Source: Methanosphaera sp. (lineage in GTDB: Archaea > Methanobacteriota > Methanobacteria > Methanobacteriales > Methanobacteriaceae). From it: a stretch of 9,657 nucleotides of DNA. Under the pieces are notes generated by a model. That model made no database searches. It worked only from the letters and a program-made list of their open reading frames with translations, and was not told the origin of the DNA. Below, in pieces: positions 1-7,273 of the stretch. The DNA lies in NCBI GenBank assembly GCA_021199865.1, contig JAJQHG010000063.1, positions 1-9,657 of the forward strand, given 5' to 3'. How positions within the stretch are numbered: the stretch's first letter is position 1; each line of letters opens with the position of its first letter. A program made the translations under genes and the position numbers.

Positions 1-87
1 GTTTAATTATAGTAATAATTTATTTAATCATAATATGTTGATTATAAAATAATTAATAATTAATAAAAATAGTGTTGTTTTTTTAAG
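1..87. other. AT-rich intergenic edge
   Basis: No gene is visible here. The segment is almost entirely A and T. Read on the minus strand it is the 3' flank of the tRNA gene. It gives a short T run (plus-strand A run at 65-69) that could end the tRNA transcript. The plus-strand T run at 78-84 could end a transcript entering from the left. Confidence 0.5.
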
Positions 88-163
<76 letters not shown>

Positions 164-345
164 ATAATTAATGTAAAACTATATTAATAATATCTTTTTT
201 ATAATATATGAATTTTACTTTTATATATTAATATAATATAATTATTTATATGTTTTATAATAAAAAATATAGGATATTAAAATAATATATAATATATAGT
301 GTAAAAATATCTTAATTTTATTAATGTTTTTATGAGGATGATTAA
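164..345. promoter_or_regulatory. divergent promoter region between tRNA-Arg and ilvD
   Basis: This is very AT-rich DNA between the minus-strand tRNA gene and plus-strand ilvD, and it must hold promoters for both. A good archaeal box A (TTTATATG) for ilvD lies at 245-252, predicting a start about 25 nt downstream and a leader of roughly 70 nt. Further TATA-like strings at 281-297 are equally possible. I see no clear operator or riboswitch-like structure. Confidence 0.4.
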
Positions 346-1995
346 ATGAGAAGTGACAATATAAAGGAAGGAATAAACAGAACGCCTCATAGATCTCTAC
401 TTAGAGCATGTGGCTTAGATGATGAGGATATAAAGAAACCATTCATAGGAATAGCAAACAGTTATACTGATATTGTACCAGGACACATTCACCTTAAGGA
501 TTTAGTTAAAGAAGTTAAAGATGTAATACGAAGTATGGGTGGAGTACCATTTGAGTTTAATACAATGGCAATATGTGATGGTATAGCAATGAATCATGAG
601 GGAATGTATTATTCTCTACCATCAAGAGAAATAGTTGCAAATACAGTTGAAAGTATGGCTATGGCACATCAATTTGATGCATTAATATTAATGCCTTCAT
701 GTGATAAGATTGTGCCTGGTATGCTAATGGCTGCAGCAAGACTAGACATACCATCCATAGTAGTTACTGGTGGACCAATGATGCCAGGAAAGTTCCATGG
801 AGAAACAGTTGACTTTATTAATGTAACAGAGGCTGTTGGTAGTGCACAGTCAGGTAAAATGTCAATGGATGAACTATATGAGTTAGAGCGTTGTGCATGT
901 CCTGGTGCAGGATCATGTGCAGGACTTTTTACTGCTAATACTATGGCATGTCTAACAGAAACATTAGGTATGAGTCTACCAGGATGTGCAACAGCACACG
1001 CTGTTAGTGATAAGAAGGTTGAGATTGCCCGAAAGTCAGCTGAAGCAATATTTACTCTAATAGATAAGGATATAAAGCCATCAGACATATTAACACAAGA
1101 AGCCTTTGAGAATGCTATAAAGGTAGACTTAGCTCTTGGTGGATCAACAAACACTACTCTACACATACCAGCAATAGCACATGAAGTAGATGGTGTAGAT
1201 GTATCCATAGACTTATTTGATAAGTTAAGCCATGAAGTACCATATATTTGTAGTATAAGACCAGCAGGAGACAATCGTATGATTGATGTAGAGAATGCTG
1301 GTGGAATACCTGCTGTAATGAAGAATCTTGAATCAATACTAGCAACTGATTGTATGAGTGTAACCTCAAAGACAATTAAGGATAACCTAGAAGAAGTTGG
1401 TGATATTGATTATAGTGTAATACACTCAATTGATGATCCAATAAAATCTGAGGGTGGAATAGCAGTACTACGTGGTAACCTTGCACCAAATGGATGTGTA
1501 ATTAAGCAGGGAGCAGTAAATGATGATATGCTAATACATTCTGGTCCATGTAAAGTATTTAACTCAGAAGAGGAATGTGTAGAGGCAATAGAATCTGATA
1601 AGATCGTTGATGGTGATGTAGTAGTAATTAGGTATGAAGGACCAAAAGGTGGACCTGGTATGCGTGAGATGTTAAATCCTACAGCAGCAATAATGGGACG
1701 TGAATTATTCCATGTAGCACTAATTACTGATGGAAGATTCTCTGGTGGAAGTAGAGGACCATGTATAGGACATGTATCACCTGAAGCAGCAGAATTTGGA
1801 CCAATAGGAGCAATACAGGATGGAGATATTGTATCAATCAATGTAAAGGAACGTACAATAAATCTAGAGTTAAGTGATGAAGAAATAGAAAGTAGACTTG
1901 CTAATGTTGAAGCTCCAAAGAGAAATCTTAAGGGTTGGTTAAAACAATATCAGCAACTTGCAACATCTGCTGATAAAGGTGGAATATTAAAATAG
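346..1995 (+). CDS. ilvD: dihydroxy-acid dehydratase
   Basis: IlvD/Edd family enzyme, 549 aa, a normal full length. It dehydrates 2,3-dihydroxy-isovalerate and 2,3-dihydroxy-3-methylvalerate to the 2-keto acids that precede valine/leucine and isoleucine. Visible signatures are CDGIAMNHEGM (residues 77-87, metal-binding D78), SCDKIVPGM (118-126, cluster ligand C119 and the DK metal site), CPGAGSCAGLFTANTM (185-200, cluster ligand C191), and GRFSGGS (463-469, with S466 the expected catalytic serine). At residues 44-50 it reads VPGHIHL, as I recall for the oxygen-sensitive E. coli enzyme. The [2Fe-2S] type has a third cysteine there, so a [4Fe-4S] cluster is inferred, which suits an anaerobe. 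The start is set by GAGGATG at 334-340, five bases before the ATG. It is first in a probable operon with the signal peptidase and argS. Confidence 0.97.
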   Translation: MRSDNIKEGINRTPHRSLLRACGLDDEDIKKPFIGIANSYTDIVPGHIHLKDLVKEVKDVIRSMGGVPFEFNTMAICDGIAMNHEGMYYSLPSREIVANTVESMAMAHQFDALILMPSCDKIVPGMLMAAARLDIPSIVVTGGPMMPGKFHGETVDFINVTEAVGSAQSGKMSMDELYELERCACPGAGSCAGLFTANTMACLTETLGMSLPGCATAHAVSDKKVEIARKSAEAIFTLIDKDIKPSDILTQEAFENAIKVDLALGGSTNTTLHIPAIAHEVDGVDVSIDLFDKLSHEVPYICSIRPAGDNRMIDVENAGGIPAVMKNLESILATDCMSVTSKTIKDNLEEVGDIDYSVIHSIDDPIKSEGGIAVLRGNLAPNGCVIKQGAVNDDMLIHSGPCKVFNSEEECVEAIESDKIVDGDVVVIRYEGPKGGPGMREMLNPTAAIMGRELFHVALITDGRFSGGSRGPCIGHVSPEAAEFGPIGAIQDGDIVSINVKERTINLELSDEEIESRLANVEAPKRNLKGWLKQYQQLATSADKGGILK

Positions 1996-2023
1996 AGATA
2001 TTATTACATTAAACTTATAGAAG

Positions 2024-2542
2024 ATGTGTGAGATGTCTAAGAAACGAAAGAATCGACAGAAAAAGAAGAAGCAAAAAGAACAGGAAGAAAAAAAGAAAAA
2101 CAAGAATAATAAGACATATATAGCTAAAGAAATAATTAGTTATGCATTAATTATTGTAATAGCAGTTCTAGTATCATCACACTTAAATGTAGTAGTTTCT
2201 GGAAGTATGGAGCCTGCTTTTTATAGAGGAGATATAGTAGTAACAATGAACACTGAGACATTTTATGGTGTAAGTGAGTTTGATCCATATACTAATGTAG
2301 AAGTAGGTGATGTTGTAGTATATGATGCAACATGGTACTCTGAACCTGTTGTACATAGGGTGATTGATATTCAGGAGATTAATGGGTCAACATATTATAT
2401 TATTAAGGGTGATAATAATGAGGTTCAAGACCCAGAACCAGTCTCACCAAGCCAGGTAACGGCGAAAGTGGCGACTATTGGAGGACACCTGTTAGTAATA
2501 CCTAAGATTGGATATATTACTCTGATGTTTAGAGGATTATAA
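2024..2542 (+). CDS. type I signal peptidase (archaeal Sec11-like, S26B)
   Basis: Membrane-bound serine protease that removes signal peptides from secreted proteins, 172 aa. A very basic cytoplasmic tail (residues 5-30, mostly K, E, N and R) precedes one membrane segment (about 37-58). The catalytic region follows, with SGSMEP (59-64, nucleophile S61), PVVHRV (H111, which replaces the bacterial catalytic lysine in archaeal and ER enzymes), and GDNNEVQD (129-136, conserved aspartates D130 and D136). A hydrophobic stretch at 155-169 may be a second membrane contact. The start is uncertain: ATG 2024 and the in-frame ATG 2033 (M4) both lack a good Shine-Dalgarno site, and the choice affects only three residues. 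It sits 28 nt after ilvD and 27 nt before argS, so translation from a shared transcript is likely. Confidence 0.93.
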   Translation: MCEMSKKRKNRQKKKKQKEQEEKKKNKNNKTYIAKEIISYALIIVIAVLVSSHLNVVVSGSMEPAFYRGDIVVTMNTETFYGVSEFDPYTNVEVGDVVVYDATWYSEPVVHRVIDIQEINGSTYYIIKGDNNEVQDPEPVSPSQVTAKVATIGGHLLVIPKIGYITLMFRGL

Positions 2543-2569
2543 TTTTTATATTTTTTAGAGGATGAAATA

Positions 2570-4252
2570 ATGTACTCAAAGTTGAAGTCTGAGATAAGAA
2601 GTAGTATAAGAGAAGCATTAGATGTGCTTAAAATAAAATATGATGATGAAATAGTATTAGATGAGCCACCAAGTATGGATATGGGTGATTTAAGTTGTAA
2701 TATAACATTTTCACTAGCAAAACAGTTAGGTAAGTCACCTGTAGAGATAGCTCAAGATATAGTTGACAAGATAGAGTTACCACTATATTTTGATAAGGTT
2801 GAGACTAAAGGACCATATATTAACTTCTTTATTAACTACACTATCTTCACATCAAAGGTAGTAAACCTTATAGATAAACAGTATGGAGAACTACCAGAAA
2901 GAGATGAAAGAATACTATTAGAACATACATCAGCAAATCCTAATGGACCATTACACGTAGGACACTTACGTAATGCAATACTTGGTGATTCACTAAAACG
3001 TATATTAGAACATGCTGGATACAAGGTAGAAAGTCAGTACTATGTAAATGATATGGGTAGACAGATTGCTATAATTGTATGGGGTATGGATAAATTCAAT
3101 TTTGAGTTAGATGAGAATAAAAAGAATGATCATGCAATTGGTGAAGTGTACTATCAGTGTAATAAGAAGTTAGAGGAAAATCCTGACTATAACCAGGAGA
3201 TTGATGATATATTACATAGATATGAGGATGGAGAAGATCTACGCTTAATTGACTCATTTGAAACTGTTGTAGAGTACTGTCTTGATGGAATTAAACAGAC
3301 ACTTAAAGATCTAAATATTAAAATTAATCTATTTAAGTGGGAGAGTACATTCCTTAGAAATGGTACAGTAGATGATGTATTAGAGAAGATTCAACCATTC
3401 ACAATAAAGGATGATATATTATACTTACCTTTAGAGAAGTATGGTGTGGATAAGGAATTAGTTCTTAGACGTTCAAATGGTACAAGTCTTTATGCAACAA
3501 GAGATTTAGCATATCATCAGTATAAGACTAATAATAGTGATATATCTATTGATATATTAGGAGCAGACCATAAGTTAGCTGCAAAACAGTTAGGCCTAGC
3601 ACTAGAATTATCAGGTAACCGTGTACCAGAAGTAGTATTCTATGAATTTATTGATCTACCAGAAGGTTCAATGTCTACACGTAGAGGAGTATTTGTATCA
3701 ATAGATGAGTTTATTGAACAATCAGTTAAACATGCAAAGGATGAGCTTCAAAGACGTGAACTTGACTTAAGTGATAAAGAAATGGATGATATAGCACATG
3801 TTATAGGTGTTGGATCAATTAGATTCTATATTGATCAAATATCACCAGAGAAACCTCTTACATTTAAGTGGGAGGAGGCATTAAGCTTTGAGCGTGGATG
3901 TGCATCAATACAGTATGCTCATGCTAGGGCATGTAAATTATTAAAGAATTCTGACTTTGATGAGTTTGAAATAGTACAATGTGACTATGAATTAGCACCT
4001 GATGAAAGGGTATTAGTAAAAGAGTTGTCACGTTTTAATGAGGTTATTTTACAATCAGCTGAGGAAAGACGTGTACATCACTTAGCAGAATATACTTTAA
4101 GTTTATCAAGAGCATTTAATAAGTTCTATAAGTCACAACAAGTTATTGGTTCAGAGCATGAAAAACTTAGATTAAAGCTTGTTGATGCTTCACGTATTAC
4201 TCTAAAGAATTCACTTAACTTACTTGGAATAAAAGCACCTGAATTCATGTAA
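2570..4252 (+). CDS. argS: arginyl-tRNA synthetase
   Basis: Class I aminoacyl-tRNA synthetase that charges tRNA-Arg, 560 aa, full length. An N-terminal Add-1 domain (about 1-100) for tRNA D-loop contact is followed by the Rossmann catalytic core. The core contains ANPNGPLHVGHLRNA (122-136, the HIGH signature as HVGH at 129-132). The KMSK region is the degenerate form GSMSTRRG (366-373), as in most ArgRS, which lack the second canonical lysine. The C-terminal part (about 440-560), including ASIQYAHAR, is the helical DALR anticodon-binding domain. The start is set by AGAGGATGA at 2557-2565, four bases before the ATG. It is last in the ilvD-signal peptidase cluster, and two long T runs follow its stop. 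A tRNA-Arg gene lies 2.4 kb away on the other strand. Confidence 0.97.
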   Translation: MYSKLKSEIRSSIREALDVLKIKYDDEIVLDEPPSMDMGDLSCNITFSLAKQLGKSPVEIAQDIVDKIELPLYFDKVETKGPYINFFINYTIFTSKVVNLIDKQYGELPERDERILLEHTSANPNGPLHVGHLRNAILGDSLKRILEHAGYKVESQYYVNDMGRQIAIIVWGMDKFNFELDENKKNDHAIGEVYYQCNKKLEENPDYNQEIDDILHRYEDGEDLRLIDSFETVVEYCLDGIKQTLKDLNIKINLFKWESTFLRNGTVDDVLEKIQPFTIKDDILYLPLEKYGVDKELVLRRSNGTSLYATRDLAYHQYKTNNSDISIDILGADHKLAAKQLGLALELSGNRVPEVVFYEFIDLPEGSMSTRRGVFVSIDEFIEQSVKHAKDELQRRELDLSDKEMDDIAHVIGVGSIRFYIDQISPEKPLTFKWEEALSFERGCASIQYAHARACKLLKNSDFDEFEIVQCDYELAPDERVLVKELSRFNEVILQSAEERRVHHLAEYTLSLSRAFNKFYKSQQVIGSEHEKLRLKLVDASRITLKNSLNLLGIKAPEFM

Positions 4253-4291
4253 AATTAAGATATTAATTATCCTTATATTAATCTTCTATTA

Positions 4292-4313
4292 TTTTTTTTC
4301 TTATATTTTTTTT
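4292..4313 (+). terminator. oligo-T terminator after argS
   Basis: Two T8 runs (4292-4299 and 4306-4313) lie 40-60 nt after the argS stop. Archaeal RNA polymerase stops at such T runs without needing a hairpin, and none is seen here. This probably ends the ilvD-argS transcript. Confidence 0.65.
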
Positions 4314-4374
4314 AATTTATTATTTTTCATAATTTTATTCTATTATTTTTAATACTAAATTAATATAATAGTAA

Positions 4375-4383
4375 TTATATAAA
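4375..4383 (+). promoter_or_regulatory. TATA box of thrS
   Basis: TTATATAAA matches archaeal box A and is preceded by purines (AGTAA) that could act as BRE. A start about 25 nt downstream would give a leader of roughly 35 nt. The rest of the argS-thrS gap (4253-4440) is AT-rich and shows no attenuator or other folded leader. Confidence 0.5.
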
Positions 4384-4422
4384 TAAAATTATAATCTAAA
4401 ACTATTTATTACACGTTTATCT

Positions 4423-4430
4423 AGGGAGGA
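4423..4430 (+). promoter_or_regulatory. strong ribosome binding site of thrS
   Basis: AGGGAGGA lies ten bases before the ATG at 4441 and fixes the thrS start. It is among the strongest Shine-Dalgarno matches in the window. Confidence 0.8.
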
Positions 4431-4440
4431 AAAATTAACA

Positions 4441-6279
4441 ATGCGAACTTTAATGATACATTCTGATTATTTACGTTATAAAACTAGAAGTAAAACTAAA
4501 TTAGCTGAAGATATTGATGATGAAAAAAGAGCAGATGGAGTAGATAATGCATTAGTTGTATTTACTGCAGTAGAAAAGGAAGATGAAGATGATACAGAGA
4601 CTATCGTTAAGAATGCTGTTAAGGAAATACTTAAGGTACAAAATAAGGTCAATGCAGAAAACATAGTTATATATCCATATGCACATTTAAGTTCTTCACT
4701 ATCTAATTCTGATGTAGCTATCAGTATACTTAAGAGTATAGAGGCTGAACTAATTGATAATAATGAGGCAGTTCTAAGAGTACCATTTGGTTGGTATAAA
4801 TCATTTGAATTAGCATGTAAAGGACATCCATTATCAGAATTATCAAGAACAATCACAGCTGAATCAGATGATGATGAGGAAGAAGAAAAGGAAGAGTCTG
4901 AACCATCAAAGATGTACATCCTAGAAGAGGATGGAGAAATCTATGATACAGATGAATATAAATACCAGAATAAGCCTCTAAGACAACTAGTTGATCATGA
5001 GGAGGGAAAGACTCATGATTCTGGTAAAGAACCTCCACATGTAAGATTAATGAAGGAGAAAGAGTTAGCAAGTAATGAGCCATCAGCTGATGTTGGACAT
5101 ATTAGATGGTATCCTAAGGGAAAGCTTGTGAAGGACTTATTATCTGACTATGTATATAATCTTGTAACAGAGCGTGGAGCAATGCCTGTTGAGACACCAG
5201 TAATGTATGACTTAGCAGATCCTGCAATAAGAGAGCATGCTAACAAGTTTGGTGAAAGACAATACAGGCTTAAAACTAAGCATAGAGAGTTAATGTTAAG
5301 GTTTGCATGCTGTTTTGGTGCATTTAGAATACTAGCAGATAGTTTCCTTACATGGAAGAATATGCCTGTTGGTATATATGAGTTATCAACATTCAGTTTC
5401 CGTTTCGAAAGACAGGGGGAAGTAGTAGGATTAAAGAGACTAAGAGCATTTACTATGCCTGACTTCCACAGTGTATGTCTTGATGATGATCATGCAAGAG
5501 AAGTATTTGCAAAGCAGGTTGATATGTGTGCACAGACTGAGTCTGACCTAGAGGTTCATTATGAGGTTGCTTTCCGTGTAACACAAGACTTCTTTGATGA
5601 GAATGAGGATTGGATTAAGGAAGTTGTACGTGAAAATATTAAGAAGCCTGTACTATTAGAGGTTATTCCTAAAATGAAACACTACTGGAATGCTAAGGTT
5701 GACTTTGCAGCAATTGATGATCTTGGTAGACCTATTGAGAATCCAACAGTACAGATGGATATTCAGAGTGCTAGAAGATTTGGTATCACATATCTTGATG
5801 AGGATGAACAACAGCAATACCCAACAATACTTCACTGTAGTCCAACAGGTAGTATTGAACGTGTAATATGTAGTTTACTTGAGAAGACTTCTACTAATAA
5901 GGGTGCTAAACCATCCCTTCCATTATGGCTTGCACCTACACAGGTTAGAATTATTCCTGTAACAGATAATCATCTTGATTATGCTAAAGAAATCTATGAA
6001 GAGATTAAGGCATCTGATATTAGAGTAGATATTGATGATACTGCTGAGAGAGTAGGTAAGAAGATTAGGAATGCTGGTAAGGAATGGATTCCATACACTA
6101 TTGTTGTTGGAGACAATGAGGTAGAAAATAAGAGTATTACTATAAATAGACGTGCTGATGATACTAAGCAAGAAGTATCTATTGAAGATTTAGCTAGTGA
6201 GATACACTCATTAACTAAGGGTATGCCATTTAGACAGTTACCATTACCAGAAATGGTATCTAAACGTGTAAAATTCTAG
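4441..6279 (+). CDS. thrS: threonyl-tRNA synthetase, archaeal type
   Basis: Class II synthetase that charges tRNA-Thr, 612 aa. The N-terminal ~140 residues (starting MRTLMIHSDY) are the archaeal editing domain, related to D-aminoacyl-tRNA deacylase, which removes mischarged serine; bacterial ThrRS uses a different N2 editing domain. A very acidic linker (142-155) leads into the catalytic core. The expected zinc ligands are visible: C291 in RFACCFGAF, H343 in PDFHSVC and H465 in TILHCSPTGS. Motif 2 is FRFERQGEVVGLKRLRAF (320-337), and motif 3 surrounds GSIERVI (470-476). The C-terminal HGTP anticodon-binding domain runs from about 495 to 600, with PLWLAPTQVRIIPV at its start. The start is well supported by AGGGAGGA. 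It appears to be transcribed alone, from a TATA box at 4375 to T runs near 6303. Confidence 0.97.
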   Translation: MRTLMIHSDYLRYKTRSKTKLAEDIDDEKRADGVDNALVVFTAVEKEDEDDTETIVKNAVKEILKVQNKVNAENIVIYPYAHLSSSLSNSDVAISILKSIEAELIDNNEAVLRVPFGWYKSFELACKGHPLSELSRTITAESDDDEEEEKEESEPSKMYILEEDGEIYDTDEYKYQNKPLRQLVDHEEGKTHDSGKEPPHVRLMKEKELASNEPSADVGHIRWYPKGKLVKDLLSDYVYNLVTERGAMPVETPVMYDLADPAIREHANKFGERQYRLKTKHRELMLRFACCFGAFRILADSFLTWKNMPVGIYELSTFSFRFERQGEVVGLKRLRAFTMPDFHSVCLDDDHAREVFAKQVDMCAQTESDLEVHYEVAFRVTQDFFDENEDWIKEVVRENIKKPVLLEVIPKMKHYWNAKVDFAAIDDLGRPIENPTVQMDIQSARRFGITYLDEDEQQQYPTILHCSPTGSIERVICSLLEKTSTNKGAKPSLPLWLAPTQVRIIPVTDNHLDYAKEIYEEIKASDIRVDIDDTAERVGKKIRNAGKEWIPYTIVVGDNEVENKSITINRRADDTKQEVSIEDLASEIHSLTKGMPFRQLPLPEMVSKRVKF

Positions 6280-6302
6280 TTTGAACCTTTCTATCTTCCC
6301 TA

Positions 6303-6310
6303 TTTTTTTT
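6303..6310 (+). terminator. pyrimidine-rich oligo-T terminator after thrS
   Basis: A T8 run begins 24 nt after the thrS stop and follows the C/T tract CTATCTTCCCTA. The same arrangement, a CTTCCC tract and then a long T run, follows the lemA gene at 9554-9575. A second T7 run at 6342-6348 could act as backup. Confidence 0.65.
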
Positions 6311-6369
6311 ATATTTTATATAATTTATTTTTTGTAAATTATTTTTTTGACTTAATTACTACATTGTTA

Positions 6370-6432
6370 TTAGTTATAACTTATATCTTATTAGATATAA
6401 CTTATATCTTTTTAGATCTAACTTATAAATAA
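6370..6432 (+). repeat. three tandem 21-bp units with internal dyads, upstream of parA
   Basis: Three direct repeats occupy 6370-6390, 6391-6411 and 6412-6432. Each holds two 8-bp half-sites facing each other across one C: AGTTATAA-C-TTATATCT (6372-6388), AGATATAA-C-TTATATCT (6393-6409, a perfect palindrome), and AGATCTAA-C-TTATAAAT (6414-6430, the most degenerate). Neighbouring units are joined by four-base spacers (TATT, TTTT). The 21-bp period is two helical turns, so bound dimers would sit on one face of the DNA. The position just before a parA-type gene suggests an operator for autoregulation, a partition (centromere) site, or both. The third unit contains a TATA-like TTATAAAT, so binding there could block the promoter. 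The repeat geometry is read directly; the function is inferred. Confidence 0.8.
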
Positions 6433-6451
6433 TACCTATAATAAACATAGT

Positions 6452-6461
6452 ACTATAAAAA
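6452..6461 (+). promoter_or_regulatory. alternative TATA box of the parA gene
   Basis: ACTATAAAAA at 6452-6461 would give a start near 6485 and an almost leaderless message. The other candidate, TTATAAAT at 6423-6430 inside the third 21-bp unit, would give a start near 6450 and a leader of about 45 nt that keeps the AAGAGGT ribosome binding site (6485-6491). The second fits an operator-overlapped promoter better. The sequence alone does not decide. Confidence 0.35.
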
Positions 6462-6496
6462 CAAGACTTCTAAAAATTATTATAAAGAGGTAGAAT

Positions 6497-7273
6497 ATGA
6501 CTGAGATCATAACAATTCTTAACCAGAAGGGAGGCTGTGGTAAGACAACAACAGCAGTAAACCTATCTGTAGCCCTAGCAAAACAAGGAAAGAATGTATT
6601 AGTAATGGATATGGATCCACAAGCTAATGCAACAACATCAATAGGGATAGATAAAAGTCAGATAGAAACAACAATATACTCCCTACTGACAGATGAATGT
6701 AAACTATCTGATGCAGTAGTAGAAACAGAGATAGAAAACCTATACTTTATACCAAGTAATATTTCACTTAGTGGTGCAGAAATAGAGTTAAGTAAAGAGA
6801 TAGGATATCCCTACATTCTTGATGAAAAACTATCTGAGGATGTTGAAGTATTTGACTATGTATTTATTGATGCACCACCATCCCTAGGAATACTAACATT
6901 AAATGCATTAGTAGCATCAACAAGTGTAATAATACCTATACAGGCAGAATTCTATGCTCTAGAGGGAATGGCAGACTTACTTGAAACAATTAATCTAGTA
7001 GAGTCTAGACTAAAAAGTCCATGCCCAATAAAGGGTATACTAATAACCTTATATGATTCTAGAACAAGATTATCTAAGGATGTAGCAGCAAATGTTGAAG
7101 AATTCTTTAAAGATAAACAATACATATTTAAACAGAAAATACCACGTAATGTAAAGCTAGCAGAAGCTCCTAGTTATGGTAAACCATGTATAACATATGA
7201 ACCAGAATGTACTGGAACTAAAGCATATATGGAGTTAGCAACCGAATTAATAAATATGGAGGATGATAACTAA
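6497..7273 (+). CDS. parA: ParA/Soj-family partition ATPase
   Basis: Deviant Walker-type P-loop ATPase, 258 aa, the size of chromosomal Soj/ParA proteins without an N-terminal HTH. Such proteins bind DNA non-specifically as ATP dimers and move partner-bound DNA. The P loop is KGGCGKTT (residues 11-18, with signature lysine K11 and K16). Walker A' is DMDPQAN (38-44), with the catalytic aspartate at D40, and Walker B is FIDAPPS (123-129). NISLSGAEIEL (88-98) and PRNVKLAEAPSYGKP (216-230) are typical of Soj and less so of MinD, and no C-terminal amphipathic membrane helix is evident. The start is supported by AAGAGGT at 6485-6491. The stop overlaps the start of the next gene by one base (TAATG), so the two are co-translated. 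The 21-bp repeats lie 65 nt upstream. Its setting beside thrS suggests a chromosomal role. Confidence 0.93.
   Translation: MTEIITILNQKGGCGKTTTAVNLSVALAKQGKNVLVMDMDPQANATTSIGIDKSQIETTIYSLLTDECKLSDAVVETEIENLYFIPSNISLSGAEIELSKEIGYPYILDEKLSEDVEVFDYVFIDAPPSLGILTLNALVASTSVIIPIQAEFYALEGMADLLETINLVESRLKSPCPIKGILITLYDSRTRLSKDVAANVEEFFKDKQYIFKQKIPRNVKLAEAPSYGKPCITYEPECTGTKAYMELATELINMEDDN
7258..7267 (+). promoter_or_regulatory. ribosome binding site of the ParB-tail gene inside parA
   Basis: GGAGGATGAT is nearly the full complement of the 16S 3' end. It lies within the last codons of the parA gene, five bases before the ATG at 7273, so it decides that start. It implies at least as much partner protein as ATPase. 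Confidence 0.8.

Noticed and set aside
669..1274. Long open frame opposite ilvD
   Set aside because: It lies wholly antisense to a clearly conserved gene, has no ribosome binding site and gives no recognisable protein. The same holds for 1154-1375 and 1410-1841.
3660..3690. Damaged KMSK motif in ArgRS
   Set aside because: The degenerate form with SMSTRRG is usual for many arginyl-tRNA synthetases and is not a sign of inactivation.
4253..4440. Possible T-box or other leader regulator of thrS
   Set aside because: No stable stems or T-box sequence is visible, T-boxes belong to bacteria, and the predicted leader is only about 35 nt.
4476..4919. Serine-rich open frame opposite thrS
   Set aside because: The serine runs are the complement of the acidic and lysine codons of ThrRS. 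There is no start signal. Other frames at 4853-5083 and 5923-6171 are rejected for the same reason.
6372..6409. Plasmid replication iterons
   Set aside because: The repeats resemble iterons in spacing, but no replication initiator gene is present and the flanking genes are core chromosomal genes. An operator or partition site fits better.
6370..6432. Possible CRISPR array
   Set aside because: The three units are directly adjacent with no unique spacers, and each unit is itself made of short dyads.
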